64,000 bases of DNA. It comes from Siphonodentalium dalli (taxonomy: Eukaryota; Mollusca; Scaphopoda; Gadilida; Siphonodentaliidae). This document shows positions 25,583 through 37,800 of the stretch, in pieces. A model generated the notes under the pieces. The model made no database searches, was not told the DNA's origin, and saw only the letters and a list, made by a program, of their open reading frames with translations. The DNA lies in the NCBI GenBank assembly GCA_032622095.1, contig CP136063.1, positions 219,931,982 to 219,995,981 of the forward strand, read 5' to 3'. The position numbers and the translations under genes were made by a program. Every line of letters begins with the position of its first letter. The stretch's first letter is position 1.

Positions 25583-28269
25583 GTAAGTCAGAACCACTGG
25601 TGACTTTCACCTCTTCACCGAGCACACCCTAACTGCTTTTATTTTTCTCCTGATAATCTTAGTTCTTTTTATATCTGACACGGCCGGGAATCTACGTCAT
25701 AATTTTCTCAAAACTGGCAGCAAGATATCACGCTTGGCAATTTCAAGATTCAGTTTTTTCAATATTTTCCAAAGATGTGAGCAAACTAATAGACTAATGA
25801 GCTATTCCAACTACTCATCTCGATTACTACAAAAACCTGAATAGAGTTGCAACGATACAATTGGTCACGATATGATACTAATCACGATACATTATTAATG
25901 ATACAATACATATCACGATACACTAAATTAGTGTTTTCAAATGAATACCACCTGAAAAATCAGAAACTAGTTTATAACTGGAGGTAGAGTTCATCTTTAA
26001 CCCACAATGGAGTTTAATTGTTGGTTGATAGCTCATTCGCTATCTTTTTTGGTTGAGTTATTTATATATGTGAAGAAAATGATGAGTATTCACGTCAATG
26101 TAAGATATCTTGCCTCCTTTTTCGAGTAAATTATGACAGAGTTTCCCGGCCATGTATATGTTATCCTTGCATAGCTAACATGGACACCATGAACCTTCAT
26201 TTTATCGACAAGAAATTTAAAAAAATTAAATTATTTTTTCTTTATAGCTGTTCTTCCATTTTGATTGTTTTTTGTATAATATATATACCGATTTTTTGGG
26301 CGTTATTCCACATGATCACTGGTGAATGCAAATGTGTTCACTTGAAATAATTTTTCGCAAATACAAATAAATAAAATTTACACATTAATATCTCAATTAT
26401 TCTCATATTATGACTAATAGAATGGAATGGTTTGGGAAAAGCCTTATACAAACTGAACACTGTGAGAAAAAAAACCAGTTTAAAATAAAAAAAAATTTGG
26501 TAAAAATGTTATTGACAGATTCATAAACCAACTGATAGTTTAATAAATTAATTGAAGAACCGAATATATTAATGTTTAGAACATAGAACTAAAAAAATGA
26601 AGGTAATTGGTGGTATGAATATTGGTTGTGTCACATAGCTTATTACAGATTTTCAGTATGCTTTTTGTTCTCTGCTTTCCGTTCTTTGCTTTGCAACTAA
26701 ATGTGCGGAAATAGTTTGGAAGCTTATTTTGAGTTTTGCAGTTAATTTTCTTTTAGTTTTTCAGTCTCTTGAACTAGCCTGGGGATATTATGGAGCTGCT
26801 CGAGAAATGTTGAAATGCATTTTTGTTTTTAACAATTTTAATATGGATATATACTCAAAAACATTTTTTTCTTCTCTTTTGATATATTGTTGACACTTGT
26901 TCATTTCGTATATGTGCGGCATCCCTACTAAAGATCTGTGCACACTATACAGAGCAACATTCACTCTGACTTGTTGCCTATGAAAGTTGATATAAACCTT
27001 GGTGTAGAATTCAACACTAAATATAAAATCTAATCACATAATCGTATAGTTATTGATTCTTGCCAGTGTGGGGTGGGGCCCATCAATAGAATAAGAAAAA
27101 TAAAGTAATCTCAAATTATGGATATGATAAAATATTCTGCACTATCTATTTTTACTGAATAACCCAAATTGTTTTAATAGTTTGTTTATATTAAAGCACG
27201 TTTAATAGTTTGTTTATAAGCACATTTAATAGCTTGTTTCTAATAAGCATAGCCTGTTTATAAGCACGTTTTATTCTAATAATATTCAGCAGCTTTCACG
27301 ATTTTTAGTTTTATTAATTTACCATTTAGCAGCTTGTATAATGTGTTGCTATGCATGTGTATTCCTCTCTCACATGGGTGTGTCTCCCTCCTCCTCCCTA
27401 GAGGTGCTTGGATGAGGTTGTTAATGATTCTCTCTCCCTTCTCACCTACTTTCCTCCCTTCAGCATAAACCTATAACATTATTTGTAGCATCAAGACAGT
27501 CTCCCAGTATCCATGCTGGTACTAGTAGGTATTCTTCTAATACAATTTGAAGTTGACTAATTAAAGACCGGATAAATATCTTTTGTGCCACTTCACATTA
27601 TTTGCTATTGAATACAGCAAAGACAAGTACAATTCTACATCATAGCCGTTCTACTAAATCTCTTATTTATAAAAAAAAAAAAAAAAATAGTGTGCAAAAA
27701 TATATTTCAAAACTTTTATACGAGTTTTGTTTGTGTTACTTCAAAATAAAAATTAGATTGTGCATGTTTGATATATATATTAAGTGACAAGCTCCAGGGC
27801 TGAATGATTCATCATGATTTAAAATCATCGTGATTATTTCTATGTATCACATTTAGAATGTTTGATGTGATGCGTTATAGATTAATTTAGTCTCATATAA
27901 ATTGCAGGAATCAGGTTGTGAAGTTGCCATGCATGCAGTGAGCAACTTCATTTCTGCAACGAAGGCTGAATTAATTCATAGCGGCAACTATAGAAATTCT
28001 GTTTTGTGATGCATATCGCATCATCACAAAAACATCGCGATGCGCATTACATTGTGAAATTCCTCGTCATTGCAGCCCTAACAAGTTCATGTCTAAAATG
28101 TACTTCTCTGTAATTTAATAAAATCTTGCGTATGGATATTTAAGTCCTGTCTTTTCGATGGTCATCTTCAAATTTTTGTGAAGCAAATCATCATCAATCC
28201 AGGGTAGATCAGGGAGTGAGTCAGTAGCCCGTCTATTAAAGACGTCGAATCATTCTGTCTTTTTCATAG
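25583..28269. other. Intron between the two M2 exons
   Basis: AT-rich, with few of the palindromic elements common elsewhere. It holds a small minisatellite at about 27174-27285 (TTTAATAGTTTGTTTATAAG-like units of 25-30 bp) and a run of A near 27669-27687. I see no third copy of the M2 exon in it. Confidence 0.6.
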
Positions 28270-28368
28270 TTCATTCCTGAGGTTTCGTCTCTGACGCCCC
28301 TGACCACCTTGATTCCTCTCGTCGCTGTGTTGGCCGTCTCCTCAGCTAAGGATGCTGTCGATGATTTT
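28270..28368 (+). CDS. ATP8B: P4-ATPase exon 3b: M2 helix, alternative version B
   Basis: 99 bp, phase 0 on both sides, acceptor tctttttcatag, donor GTGAGT. Reads FIPEVSSLTPLTTLIPLVAV, then LAVSSAKDAVDDF. It aligns with exon 3a without gaps, 15 of 33 residues identical, including IP, T-L-x-P-L-V-x-V-L and KDAVDD. The differences fall at the gate residue (F for S), in the M1-M2 turn (AWYF replaced by TPLT) and on the helix (GLTAI replaced by AVSSA). It is open, has good splice sites and keeps the conserved C-terminal motif, so a recent pseudo-exon is unlikely. It resembles vertebrate ATP8B2 in the turn (IP..SSL). Transcript support is not available here. Confidence 0.9.
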
Positions 28369-28488
28369 GTGAGTTACATGTTGTGTTTGAAAATATGATC
28401 AGAAAAAAAAAATGAGAATGTTTTATAGTCCTAACATTGTCCATGCTTATAACTGCATGTTTTCTTAAAAGCTATGTTATTAATATCA

Positions 28489-28972
28489 TTAACCCTTTCA
28501 GTGCCAGGGGCCGATCTCATCTGCCCTAATTTACGGTCTGTAGAGCCCTAAAAAAAAAAAATATATATATATACCGGTATATATATATATATTTTTTTTT
28601 TTTGGTTGAATTTTTTTGGGTATGCTTAAGCATGCTATGGCGAATTTAAAAACAAACTGGATAAAACCTTAGGGGCATGTTATAACTTAAAACTATCACC
28701 AAGTATTCATAGTAATAAGTTTGATGCCCATGAAAAACGTAAGATTCCCTGGCACTAAACCTACAAAATAAGTCTGTAAAAGAATATAAGAAAAAATTAT
28801 TAAAATTGTAAAAAATTGTAAAAAATAATAACAAATGATGAAAAATTGTTAGGCCAATGCATTCTCTTATATATGCGAGGCGACCTATGGTCGACTCGCA
28901 TATATAAGAGAATGCATTGGCACAGGGTATATGGGTTGATACAAAAATCGGACCTGGCACTCAAAGGGTTAA
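28489..28972. repeat. PB3 element carrying a PB1-type hairpin
   Basis: Ends TTAACCCTTTCAGTGCCAGG and, inverted, TTAACCCTTTGAGTGCCAGG. Near the right end it holds the TATATATGCGAG hairpin (about 28853-28925) otherwise typical of PB1/PB2. Near the left, 28550-28607, is a palindrome of poly-A, (TA)n and poly-T centred on ACCGGT. Confidence 0.8.
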
Positions 28973-29069
28973 TGGCCACTTATAATATAAGTTCTCAGCT
29001 TGTAAAAACAACTCTGAAATTTTATTATTTTAGTTAAGCCAGAAAGAACCCAAATCTTTTTTATAGTTA

Positions 29070-30010
29070 TAACCCTTTCAATATTAAATGGATTATTCCA
29101 CTCAGTTATAACATTATTTATTAGAATGGTCTATTATTCATCTGGAAGGGTTTTCAGGAAAAATAAGCAGACAACAGATAATATAAGTACAGAAGGAGTC
29201 CTATTTATTGGAGGGAAATGTTCAGATAATAAATGGTCATTTGTTGAACTTATTATCGGAACATTTCTTAAAGCGCGCTGCACACGATGCGATATTTGTT
29301 GCACGATATTTGTCGCAGACCCTTGCGATGTAAGATCTGTGTGCACACACGGTACGATTTAAGTCGTTACAGTTTTTATCACTTACGGTAGACCACCGCG
29401 CACGATACGATCGTATCGTACGATCTGGTTGTTTACTTTCTCGTGAATGCAATGGGTTGCCGTATTATTAACGTGGTATATAGGCTATAGGTATAGGTCT
29501 ATATTTGTATTTATCACAGATATGAAATACGAATTTCCAATAAAAAATATTAATATTACAATACAAGTGTTTGTAGTTCTATAGACTAGTAGGCCATATA
29601 CCTGATTTAATTCCCCACACAAATTCACAATCAGATATTATTTTGACACCAATTTGTTGGTGTCCAGTCCACCTGTTTCAATTGTAGTTGTATTGTAGAG
29701 GCATGGATGTATTCCGCTGTCCAAAATATCCTGCTACTCTGACACTGCATGGACGCCGTGTTGTTGTGAAAGAAAACATGTGATCGCCGCATGATCATAT
29801 TAATAGTTGAATCTGATTGGCTACTTCGAATAAATCGTACGACTCAATCGTAGAAAATCAAAATTATTTGATTCCTTGCGGGGCCGATCGTGCGACAAAA
29901 TGTTCTGCGATTTTCCACCGCACACGCTACTATTTGACCCGTAACCGGTGCCCGATATTTGTTGTACGATATATATCGCATCGTGTGCGGCGCGCTTAAG
30001 GTATTAACTA
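29070..30010. repeat. Intronic repeat 'CAGAAGGAGTCC' family, with nested element
   Basis: Homologous to 51115-51290 and 59098-59497 (shared blocks TAGAATGGTCTATTATT, CAGAAGGAGTCCTATTTATT, TTGTTGAACTTATTATC). A 722-bp element is inserted close to its right end. Confidence 0.65.
29278..29999. mobile_element. TTAA-flanked element with CpG-rich inverted ends
   Basis: Left end CTTAAAGCGCGCTGCACACG, right end (inverted) CTTAAGCGCGCCGCACACGA. Sub-terminal CGATATTTGTTG-type blocks occur on both sides, and a palindrome ACGATACGATCGTATCGT lies near 29403. Small ORFs only; no transposase seen. Confidence 0.75.
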
Positions 30011-30063
30011 TATTGATTTGTGTAATTAATTATAATTGCTATTAAAAATCCAGAGCAAGGAAT

Positions 30064-30523
30064 CAGGTCTGGGAATAAGGTGTCTGTCATTTGCAGAATG
30101 AGGTCCCCAGAGGGTGAATTTAATGATGCTATCCCGTATAGCAGGCTAGGATCACTAAATTCACCCTCTGTGGACCTCATTCTGCTTAGGCCTCATCTTC
30201 TCTGGAAAGTATCTTTAGTGTCAAATTTCTATAGAAACTTCTTCACATAGATTCTATTTCTTTTTTTGTTTAGTTTCTCCTAATCGCCAAATTGGCAGAC
30301 GACACATTGCATAATTGAGGTTCCCAATGGGTCTACAGCAAAATATTCACCATTTGGGAACTTCAATCTGAGTCTCTGTCTTCCATAAAAGATGAGGCCA
30401 TGCAGAATGAGGTCCAAAGAGGGTGAATTTGGTGATGCTAACACGCTGTGCAGGATAGCGTCACTAAATTCACCCTCTGGGGACCTCATTCTACAATCGA
30501 CAGGCACCTTATTCTCAGGCCTG
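30064..30523. repeat. FB5 fold-back element, full length
   Basis: Two hairpins on CAGAGGGTGAATTTAATGAT / GCTAACACGCTGTGCAGGAT cores, with terminal GGAATAAGGTGTCTGTCATT and its inverse. The linker has the GTTTAGTTTCTCCTAATCGC block. Confidence 0.8.
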
Positions 30524-30601
30524 GCAAGGAATCAATATTTTCGGTCAAATAATTTTCTATTTTTGTAGCATGCTTGTCATTATTTTCTGTTAGTTCAAGT
30601 T

Positions 30602-30816
30602 TTAACCCTTTCAGTGCCAAGTCCGATTTTTGTATCAACCTATATTTCCTTGATAATTTTTCAAATTTATTGATTATAATAATGTGATACATTGATGGAA
30701 AGAGCTCTAAGAGCTCTTTCCATCAATGTATCACATTATTATAATCAATCAATTTGAAAAATGATCAAGGAAATATGTGTTGATACAAACATCGGACTTG
30801 GCACTGAAAGGGTTAA
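30602..30816. repeat. PB3 palindromic MITE
   Basis: 215 bp from TTAACCCTTTCAGTGCCAAG to its inverse. The two arms meet at GAGCTCTAAGAGCTC, so it folds along its full length. Confidence 0.88.
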
Positions 30817-31036
30817 CTTGATTAAATCCAAATATAGAACTATTCCCATGATACAATATACATGTACTTGTTTTTCGACTTTGTATATTTTTCCTCGGTA
30901 CTTAACAACATTCTGATTGTGTGGGTTTATATATTTTTTCCCTGGGTTCTTACCAGCATAGAGGATTTAGGATGAGAAAATTCACTTCTCCCTCTTCATG
31001 ATTGGGATGAATTAACTTTTATCATGAAGAAGTCAA

Positions 31037-31425
31037 TTAACCCTTTACCCAACAAACCGACCAAAACCGGCCAAATAAAGCTTCAACAGCCTAAAATATC
31101 CTCGGTCTGTCTCAATAGAACCATACAAATATGGATATCATTGGAACCGGCTCCTTGACCACATTGTGATAGTTACAGTTATGCCCTGTGCCAATGCATT
31201 CTCTTATATATGCGAGTCGACCATAGGTCGCCTCGCATATATAAGAGAATGCATTGGCCTTTTTTAAACACTTTTTACCATTTTTTCTTACATTCTTTAA
31301 CAATTTTATAATTTTTAATGTGTTAAGCCAATGCATTCTCTTATATATGCGAGGCGACCTATGGTCGACTCGCATATATAAGAGAATGCATTGGCACAGG
31401 GCCCTTCTGTTGGGTAAAGGGTTAA
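31037..31425. repeat. PB1 dual-hairpin MITE, reverse orientation
   Basis: TTAACCCTTTACCCAACA ends with TTAA duplication. Both TATATATGCGAG hairpins are intact, and the GGAACCGGCTCCTTGACC block now lies at the left, so this copy is inverted relative to those at 17481, 24705 and 36035. Confidence 0.88.
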
Positions 31426-31440
31426 CACCTAAACATGATC

Positions 31441-31635
31441 TACAGTAATGCCATAAATAATCCACTCCTTAACCACAGCAGAATTTTGGGTAATTTTTCA
31501 GGATTTAGTCGGAAATATGGCTCTCAGTGAGAGCTTTCCGATGAATGGCAACAAGCCATATTTCCGACTAAATCCTGAAAAATTACCCATAATTCTGCTG
31601 TGGTTAAGGAGTTGATTATTTAGGGCATTACTGTA
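31441..31635. repeat. TA1 palindromic MITE
   Basis: TA-CAGTAATGCCATAAATAA to the inverted end ATTACTG-TA. The left arm has lost part of the GTTGCCATTCATCGG segment, so the palindrome is asymmetric. Confidence 0.85.
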
Positions 31636-32046
31636 TGATGTGAACATGCTGGTCATCCTATAATCCCCGCTATGGCCAAATACTCAGTAAAAACCACTGC
31701 AGGCAAGTTACGCCCTGACCAGTAAGCTTGTTTAGCACGCTATTGTGCTTTTAATTTTTTAATTCCAAATTCACAGTGTGTTTGATGGACCCAATATCTA
31801 ACAATTGTTAAGAATACAGCTCATTTGGACACAAAATGGCCGATGGATGGTGGAATGAACATTCCATATTTCAATATTGTGTGATTTTGAAAATTATGTT
31901 TCAAATTGAAGCAAATTTGAATAATGTTGAAAATTTTCCATTGATATAGATATCTTAGGAAGATAAATCTTCATTTCCAGCAATATCTGGTGAATTTATG
32001 TAAGAACAAACCGAATAATTATGATGCACTCCCAATTGTTTGAGTA

Positions 32047-33880
32047 AAACCAGGTTCTTGGATAACTGTAAGGTAACACATTTCCGTATTTTCTTATCAG
32101 AGACCAGCACACCATGTGATATATGTATTTTTTCATTTGTAGTAGGTATGTCATTAATTAATGAATATCATCACATCATGACCCCTGTGTTTTCTGCTAG
32201 ACTGGTTCTTGGGTCACTGTAAGGTAACACATTTCTGTATTTTCTTATCAGAGACCACCAGCACACCATGTGATATGTATTTCTTCATCTGTGGTTACTG
32301 TATGTTATTACTTGTGAATATTATCACATCGAGTCGACCCCCGTCCTTGTCTTCCTAGACTGGTTCTTGGGTCACCGTAAGGTAACACAATTCCATATTT
32401 TCTTATCAGAGACCAGCACACCATGTGATATGTATTTCTTCATCTGTGGTTACTGTATGTTATTACTTGTGAATATTATCACATCGAGTCGACCCCCCCG
32501 TCCTTGTCTTCCGTTAGACTGGTTCTTGGGTCACCGTAAGGGAACACATTTCCGTATTTTCTTATCAGAGACCAGCACACCATGTGATATGTATTTCTTC
32601 ATCTGTGGTTACTGTATGTTATTACTTGTGAATATTATCACATCGAGTCGACCCCCTGTCCTTGTCTTCCTAGACTGGTTCTTGGGTCACCGTAAGGGAA
32701 CACATTTCTATATTTTCTTATCAGAGACCTGCGCACCATGTGATATGTATTTCTTCATCTGTGGTTACTGTATGTTATTACTTGTGAATATTATCACATC
32801 GAGTCGACCCCCCGTCCTTGTCTTCCGTTAGACTGGTTCTTGGGTCACCGTAAGGGAACACATTTCCGTATTTTCTTATCAGAGACCAGCACACCATGTG
32901 ATATGTATTTCTTCATCTGTGGTTACTGTATGTTATTACTTGTGAATATTATCACATCGAGTCGACCCCCTGTCCTTGTCTTCCTAGACTGGTTCTTGGG
33001 TCACCGTAAGGGAACACATTTCTATATTTTCTTATCAGAGACCTGCGCACCATGTGATATGTATTTCTTCAACTGTGGTTACTGTATGTTATTACTTGTG
33101 AATATTATCACATCGAGTCGACCCCCGTCCTTGTCTTCCTAGACTGGTTCTTGGGTCACCGTAAGGTAACACAATTCAATATTTTCTTATCAGAGACCAG
33201 CACACCATGTGATATGTATTTCTTCATCTGTGGTTACTGTATGTTATTACTTGTGAATATTATCACATCGAGTCGACCCCCCGTCCTTGTCTTCCTAGAC
33301 TGGTTCTTGGGTCACCGTAAGGGAACACATTTCCGTATTTTCTTATCAGAGACCAGCACACCATGTGATGTTTTTCTTCATCTGTGGTTACTGTATGTTA
33401 TTACTTGTAAATATTATTACATCGAGTCGACCCCCGCCCTTGTCTTCCGTTAGACTGGTTCTTGGGTCACCGTAAGGTAACACATTTCCGTATTTTCTTA
33501 TCAGAGACCAGCACACCATGTGATATGTATTTCTTCATCTGTGGTTACTGTATGTTATTACTTGTGAATATTATCACATCGAGTCGACCCCCGTCCTTGT
33601 CTTCCGTTAGACTGGTTCTTGGGTCACCGTAAGGGAACACATTTCTATATTTTCTTATCAGAGACCAGCACACCATGTGATATGTATTTCTTCAACTGTG
33701 TTTACTGTATGTTATTACTTGTGAATATTATCACTTCGAGTCGACCCCCGTCCTTGTCTTCCGTTAGACTGGTTCTTGGATCACCTTGAGGTAACACATT
33801 TCCGTATTTTCTTATCAGAGACCTGCACACCATGCAATATGTATTTTTCGTCAGTGGTTCGACATTGATTTTGTCTTACC
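32047..33880. repeat. 156-bp tandem array, about 12 units
   Basis: Units start AGACTGGTTCTTGGGTCACC at 32199, 32357, 32516, 32672, 32830, 32986, 33141, 33297, 33452, 33609 and 33766 (spacing 155-159 bp), with a diverged unit at each end. Each unit contains GTAAGG after the start and a TTTTCTTATCAG tract. One frame stays open over short runs (up to 154 codons), but length changes of 1-3 bp break it. I treat it as a minisatellite, not a gene. Confidence 0.92.
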
Positions 33881-35135
33881 CTGTTCGGGATATTACCACA
33901 TTTCGACGGCTTACTGCCACAATTTCTCTTCTGTTCCAAATGAAACCATAAGTAATCAATTAAAAACCAATACAAGATATGAGTAATTATTGATCTATCC
34001 TGGCCAAAGCTTCTCATCTGGAAAGTACCTGGACGATTGACTGCTAAGGCTCTAAGCTTCTTAAAACGGCAGGTAGTTTCTATAACACATGCTTCCTATG
34101 CGTTCATTGTTCATCATTGTTCGTCATTGATCAGTTTCGTTGTTTCGTAAGATATTATGAAAGCATCCGTCGGCAGCGTGTTGTTTCATAACCTTTTAAT
34201 AACAGTGGTGGCCTTTGTTAATACCACATGCATTCCCAACTCACTTCGCCATTCCCAATAGTTCTCACAATTATTAAAAGTACACATGTAGGAACAGGCA
34301 GTTTGGAAATGAACACTTTTTGCATAATGAACTACTTTTGATAAGAATCATGAATAGCTAATAGTAGTCGCATAATGAACTGTTATAGATAAGAATTATG
34401 AATAGCTAATTGTAGTCATATAATGAACTACAGCATATAAGAATTACGATTAGCTAATTGTAGTTGTAAATATTTCGGATAGTTCAAAAGCCTTTTCACA
34501 GAATTGACAACTATGACAAACTATTAAATACATTGGATAGCAATGATTGGACACTTGTCGTTAAAATTAACCAATAAGTCTAATGATACAAGTAACGTAC
34601 AAGAGATAGTTTCAGATTGGCTGTGTCTTCAGGTGTCAATCCGAAATTCTAATATGGGGGGAATGGGGTTGTTTCAAATGGAATTTCCCAGAGTTTGAAA
34701 CTTGGTCTCTGCCTTTGGGGTGGGGGAGGGGGGTGGTTGCAGTTGTAAGTTTGAAATTGGACACCCCTGAATGAAGGACATGCACCTGTAGCCATGCCCC
34801 TGATTACCAGAATACAGATATACAAAAATCAGATGCTATACATTTTTCAAAATCAACAATCACAAAGCCAAGAGTGGAATATGCCACCAATATATCAAAC
34901 GAAAAAGAAAAAAATCATGTTTCTGCAACATGGTTTCATTTCACCAACCACCACCCTTGATCATCGTACAATTGTGTTTCAGCATATATCAGTTACAAAC
35001 AACTTTAAATAGAACATATATGACATTTATGTGGTACCCAGGTGGCACATAATGTAGGCTATTTTTTTATGATAACATAAAACGATCATGTAATTAAGCC
35101 AGATGACACGCAGATTGTAGTTCTCTATCTATTAT
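33881..35135. other. Intron segment with a 54-bp triple repeat
   Basis: At 34330-34465 the block GCATAATGAACT...AATAGCTAATAGTAGT is repeated three times with a period near 54 bp. The rest is unstructured; G-rich runs occur near 34715. No exon recognised. Confidence 0.6.
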
Positions 35136-35430
35136 TCTGACATTTGCAGAATGAGGTCCCCAGAGGCCGAGGATGAATTTAGTGACAGTGCCCTGCACAT
35201 CAGGCTATCATCACTAAATTCACCATCCGAGGACCTCATTCTTCTTAGGCTTCATTCATCTTCTCTGGAAAATATCTTTATTATCAAATTAACAAGTTCT
35301 TAGTTTCTTTTTCTTTTTAGTTTAGTTTCTTAAAAAAGTTTCTTTTTCTTTTTTAGTTTAGTTTCTCAATATCCCCAAATTGCTTAATCGAGGTGCCAAT
35401 GGGTGCACATCACCATTGTCACTTTAGTCC
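35136..35430. repeat. FB5 element, partial
   Basis: Left hairpin complete (CTGACATTTGCAGAATGAGG and inverse CCTCATTCTTCTTAGGC), followed by the TTTTAGTTTAGTTTCTC linker. The right hairpin is missing. Confidence 0.65.
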
Positions 35431-35682
35431 AACTCGAAATCTTTCAGTTATTTTGATATGTGTTTCTATATATTTTTGTTTTAGTTTAGTTTTCTCGATG
35501 ATCCCATATTTTTGTTGTTTCTATTTGGAAAAAAATTCTGAAAAATGGCCAAAATAATTCAGAAAGGGGTAAAAAATTATTTTCAAATTTGGCCAAAAGA
35601 ATTTTACGGCCAGTGTGAACCCTGCAAAACAGTCATCCGGCAAAACAGTCATCTGGTATTGTTCACATGCACACAACTTCGC

Positions 35683-35800
35683 AATACAGTAACGCTCGAA
35701 GTACTAGTATATAACCCTTTAACCACACAGAATTATGGGAAATTTTTCAGGATTTAGTCAGAAATATGGCTTGTTGCTATTCATGGGATAGCTCTCTTCT
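35683..35800. repeat. TA1 element, left-arm fragment
   Basis: TACAGTAACGCTCGAAGTAC, then AACCACACAGAATTATGGG and TTTCAGGATTTAGTCAGAAA match the TA1 left arm with gaps. There is no right arm. Confidence 0.55.
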
Positions 35801-36034
35801 AAATACCTCCAAAAAAGTAAGCCCCCCCCACCCCTAATATTCTCAATGATATCTTCAGATGTGGTAGTCAGAATGCAATGAAACATTCTAAATATTATCT
35901 CTTATACATGTATGTTAATAACATATCTTATTACTAATGATATGATGAGTGGCTACATGCCACTGGGTTTGCTAAGAGGGAATATGTTCACTTCTGCTTG
36001 ATATTTGGTCATGTTAAAATGTCAGAATTCTCGG

Positions 36035-36434
36035 TTAACCCTTTACCCAACAGAAGGGCCCTGTGCCAATGCATTCTCTTATATATGCGAGTCGACCATA
36101 GGTCGCCTCGCATATATAAGAGAATGCATTGGCTTAACACATTAAAAATTATAAAATTGTTAAAGAATGTAAGAAAAAATGGTAAAAAGTGTTAAAAAAA
36201 AGATTTTTTTAGGCCAATGCATTCTCTTATATATGCGAGGCGACCTATGGTCGACTCGCATATATAAGAGAATGCATTGGCACAGGGTATAACTGTAACC
36301 ATCACAATGTGGTCAAGGAGCCGGTTCCAATGATATCCATATTTGTATGGTTCTATTGAGACAGACCGAAGATATTTTAGGCTGTTGAAGCTTTATTTGG
36401 CCGGTTTTGGCCGGTTTGTTGGGTAAAGGGTTAA
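36035..36434. repeat. PB1 dual-hairpin MITE
   Basis: TTAACCCTTTACCCAACA ends, TTAA duplication, two intact TATATATGCGAG hairpins and an A-rich linker. Nearly identical to the 31037 copy when inverted. Confidence 0.88.
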
Positions 36435-36553
36435 CAAACAGTTGACCTCTTCTTGGTGACTTGGCACCTTATTACACCATAAGGAGTGAGCAGTCTACAA
36501 AGGATTGGATAATGACACTATAATAAATAATAATAATGACCAGTTTTATACAG

Positions 36554-36655
36554 TAATGCCCTAATTAATCGACTCCTTAAACACAGCAGAATTATGGGTA
36601 ACTTTTCAGGATTTAGTGTGAAATATGGCTTGTCGCCATTCATCGGAAAGCTTTT
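36554..36655. repeat. TA1 element, left-arm fragment
   Basis: TA-CAGTAATGCCCTAATTAA through CATTCATCGGAAAGCTTT. The right arm is absent, and FB5 begins 20 bp later. Confidence 0.65.
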
Positions 36656-36676
36656 TTTGCGATATGGGGTTACATG

Positions 36677-37126
36677 CAAGCCTGATTATAAGGTGCCTGT
36701 CATTTGCAGAATGAGGTCCCCAGAGGGTGAATATAGTGATGCTATCCCAAACAGTGGGCTAGCATTACCAAATTAATTTTCTTGGGACATCATTCTGCAT
36801 GTATGGGAGACATAGACTCAGATTGAAGTTCCCAAACGGTGAATATGGTGATGTACACCCATTGGGGAACCTCAATTATGCTACCAATCATCTGCCAATT
36901 TGGGGATATAGAGAAACTAAACTAAAAAAGAAATAGAATCTATGTGAAGATCTTTCTATTGAAATTTTATAATAAAGAAACTTTCCAGAGAAGATGAGGC
37001 CTAAGCAGAATGAGGTCCCCAGAGGATGAATTTAATGAGGCTAGCCAACTATGCAGGATAGCGTCACTAAATTCACCCTCTGCGGACCTCATTCTGCAAA
37101 TGACAGGCACACTAAACTCAGGCTTG
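36677..37126. repeat. FB5 fold-back element, full length
   Basis: CAAGCCTGATTATAAGGTGC at the left and CACACTAAACTCAGGCTTG at the right. Two hairpins on CCAGAGGGTGAATATAGTGA-type arms and the GAAACTAAACTAAAAAAG linker. Confidence 0.82.
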
Positions 37127-37431
37127 GTTACGTGCAGAACTAAGCTGTTATTAACATGAGTCTTCAATGAGTTTTCTGCCCTCATTACCATTATAACTCA
37201 TTATGGTTTTATGACGTTTGAATTAAACATTACCTCTGCACAAGCGGTGCTCACACTCAGCACTCAGCCGGTCGCCAACAGCTCACTTCAACAGTCGGTG
37301 CTCACACAAGCATGCAAGCACTCAGCCAGTCGACAATAGCTCATTTCATCAGTTATGAATATCCACAATTGACTTCAGAATTTTTTAGATCAAGCCTGAG
37401 TTTAATTTGTTTTCAGTTCATTTTAATTTTT

Positions 37432-37800
37432 ATTGGAACCCTGTGCCAATGCATTCTCCTATATATGCGAGTCGACCATAGGTCGCCTCGCATATATAAG
37501 AGAATGCATTGGCCTAACAATTTTTTTTAATCTTAATAATTTTTTCTTGTATTCTTTAACAATTTTATAATTTCACCCATACAGAGCCCCAGACAAACAT
37601 GAGCAGACAACACTCTTCTATATATGTGTGGGGCTCCCTGCAGGGTAATGGATGTTTTGTATTTTATGTCCTAAAAATCGTAAGAAACATTTATTTAAAA
37701 AAAAATGATAAAAAATTGTTAGGCCAATGCATTCTCTTATATATGCGAGGCGACCTATGGTCGACTCGCATATATAAGAGAATGCATTGGCACAGGGTAA
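37432..37800. repeat. Two TATATATGCGAG hairpins with a foreign linker
   Basis: Hairpins at about 37443-37512 and 37722-37795 match PB1 cores. The linker contains CAGAGCCCCAGACAAACATG...GTGTGGGGCTCCCTGCAGGG, a segment also present at 45860-46010. The TTAACCC ends are missing. Confidence 0.75.

Noticed and set aside
26755-26860. Possible third M2-type exon after TTTTCAG
   Set aside because: The reading (SLELAWGYYGAAREM) lacks the IP turn, the TLxPLV helix and KDAVDD, and no donor sits 99 bp later.
32367-33453. ORFs of 154, 100 and 100 codons with hydrophobic segments (YMLLLVNII-like)
   Set aside because: All come from the 156-bp tandem unit and break whenever unit length shifts by 1-3 bp. The hydrophobic look comes from T-rich sequence.
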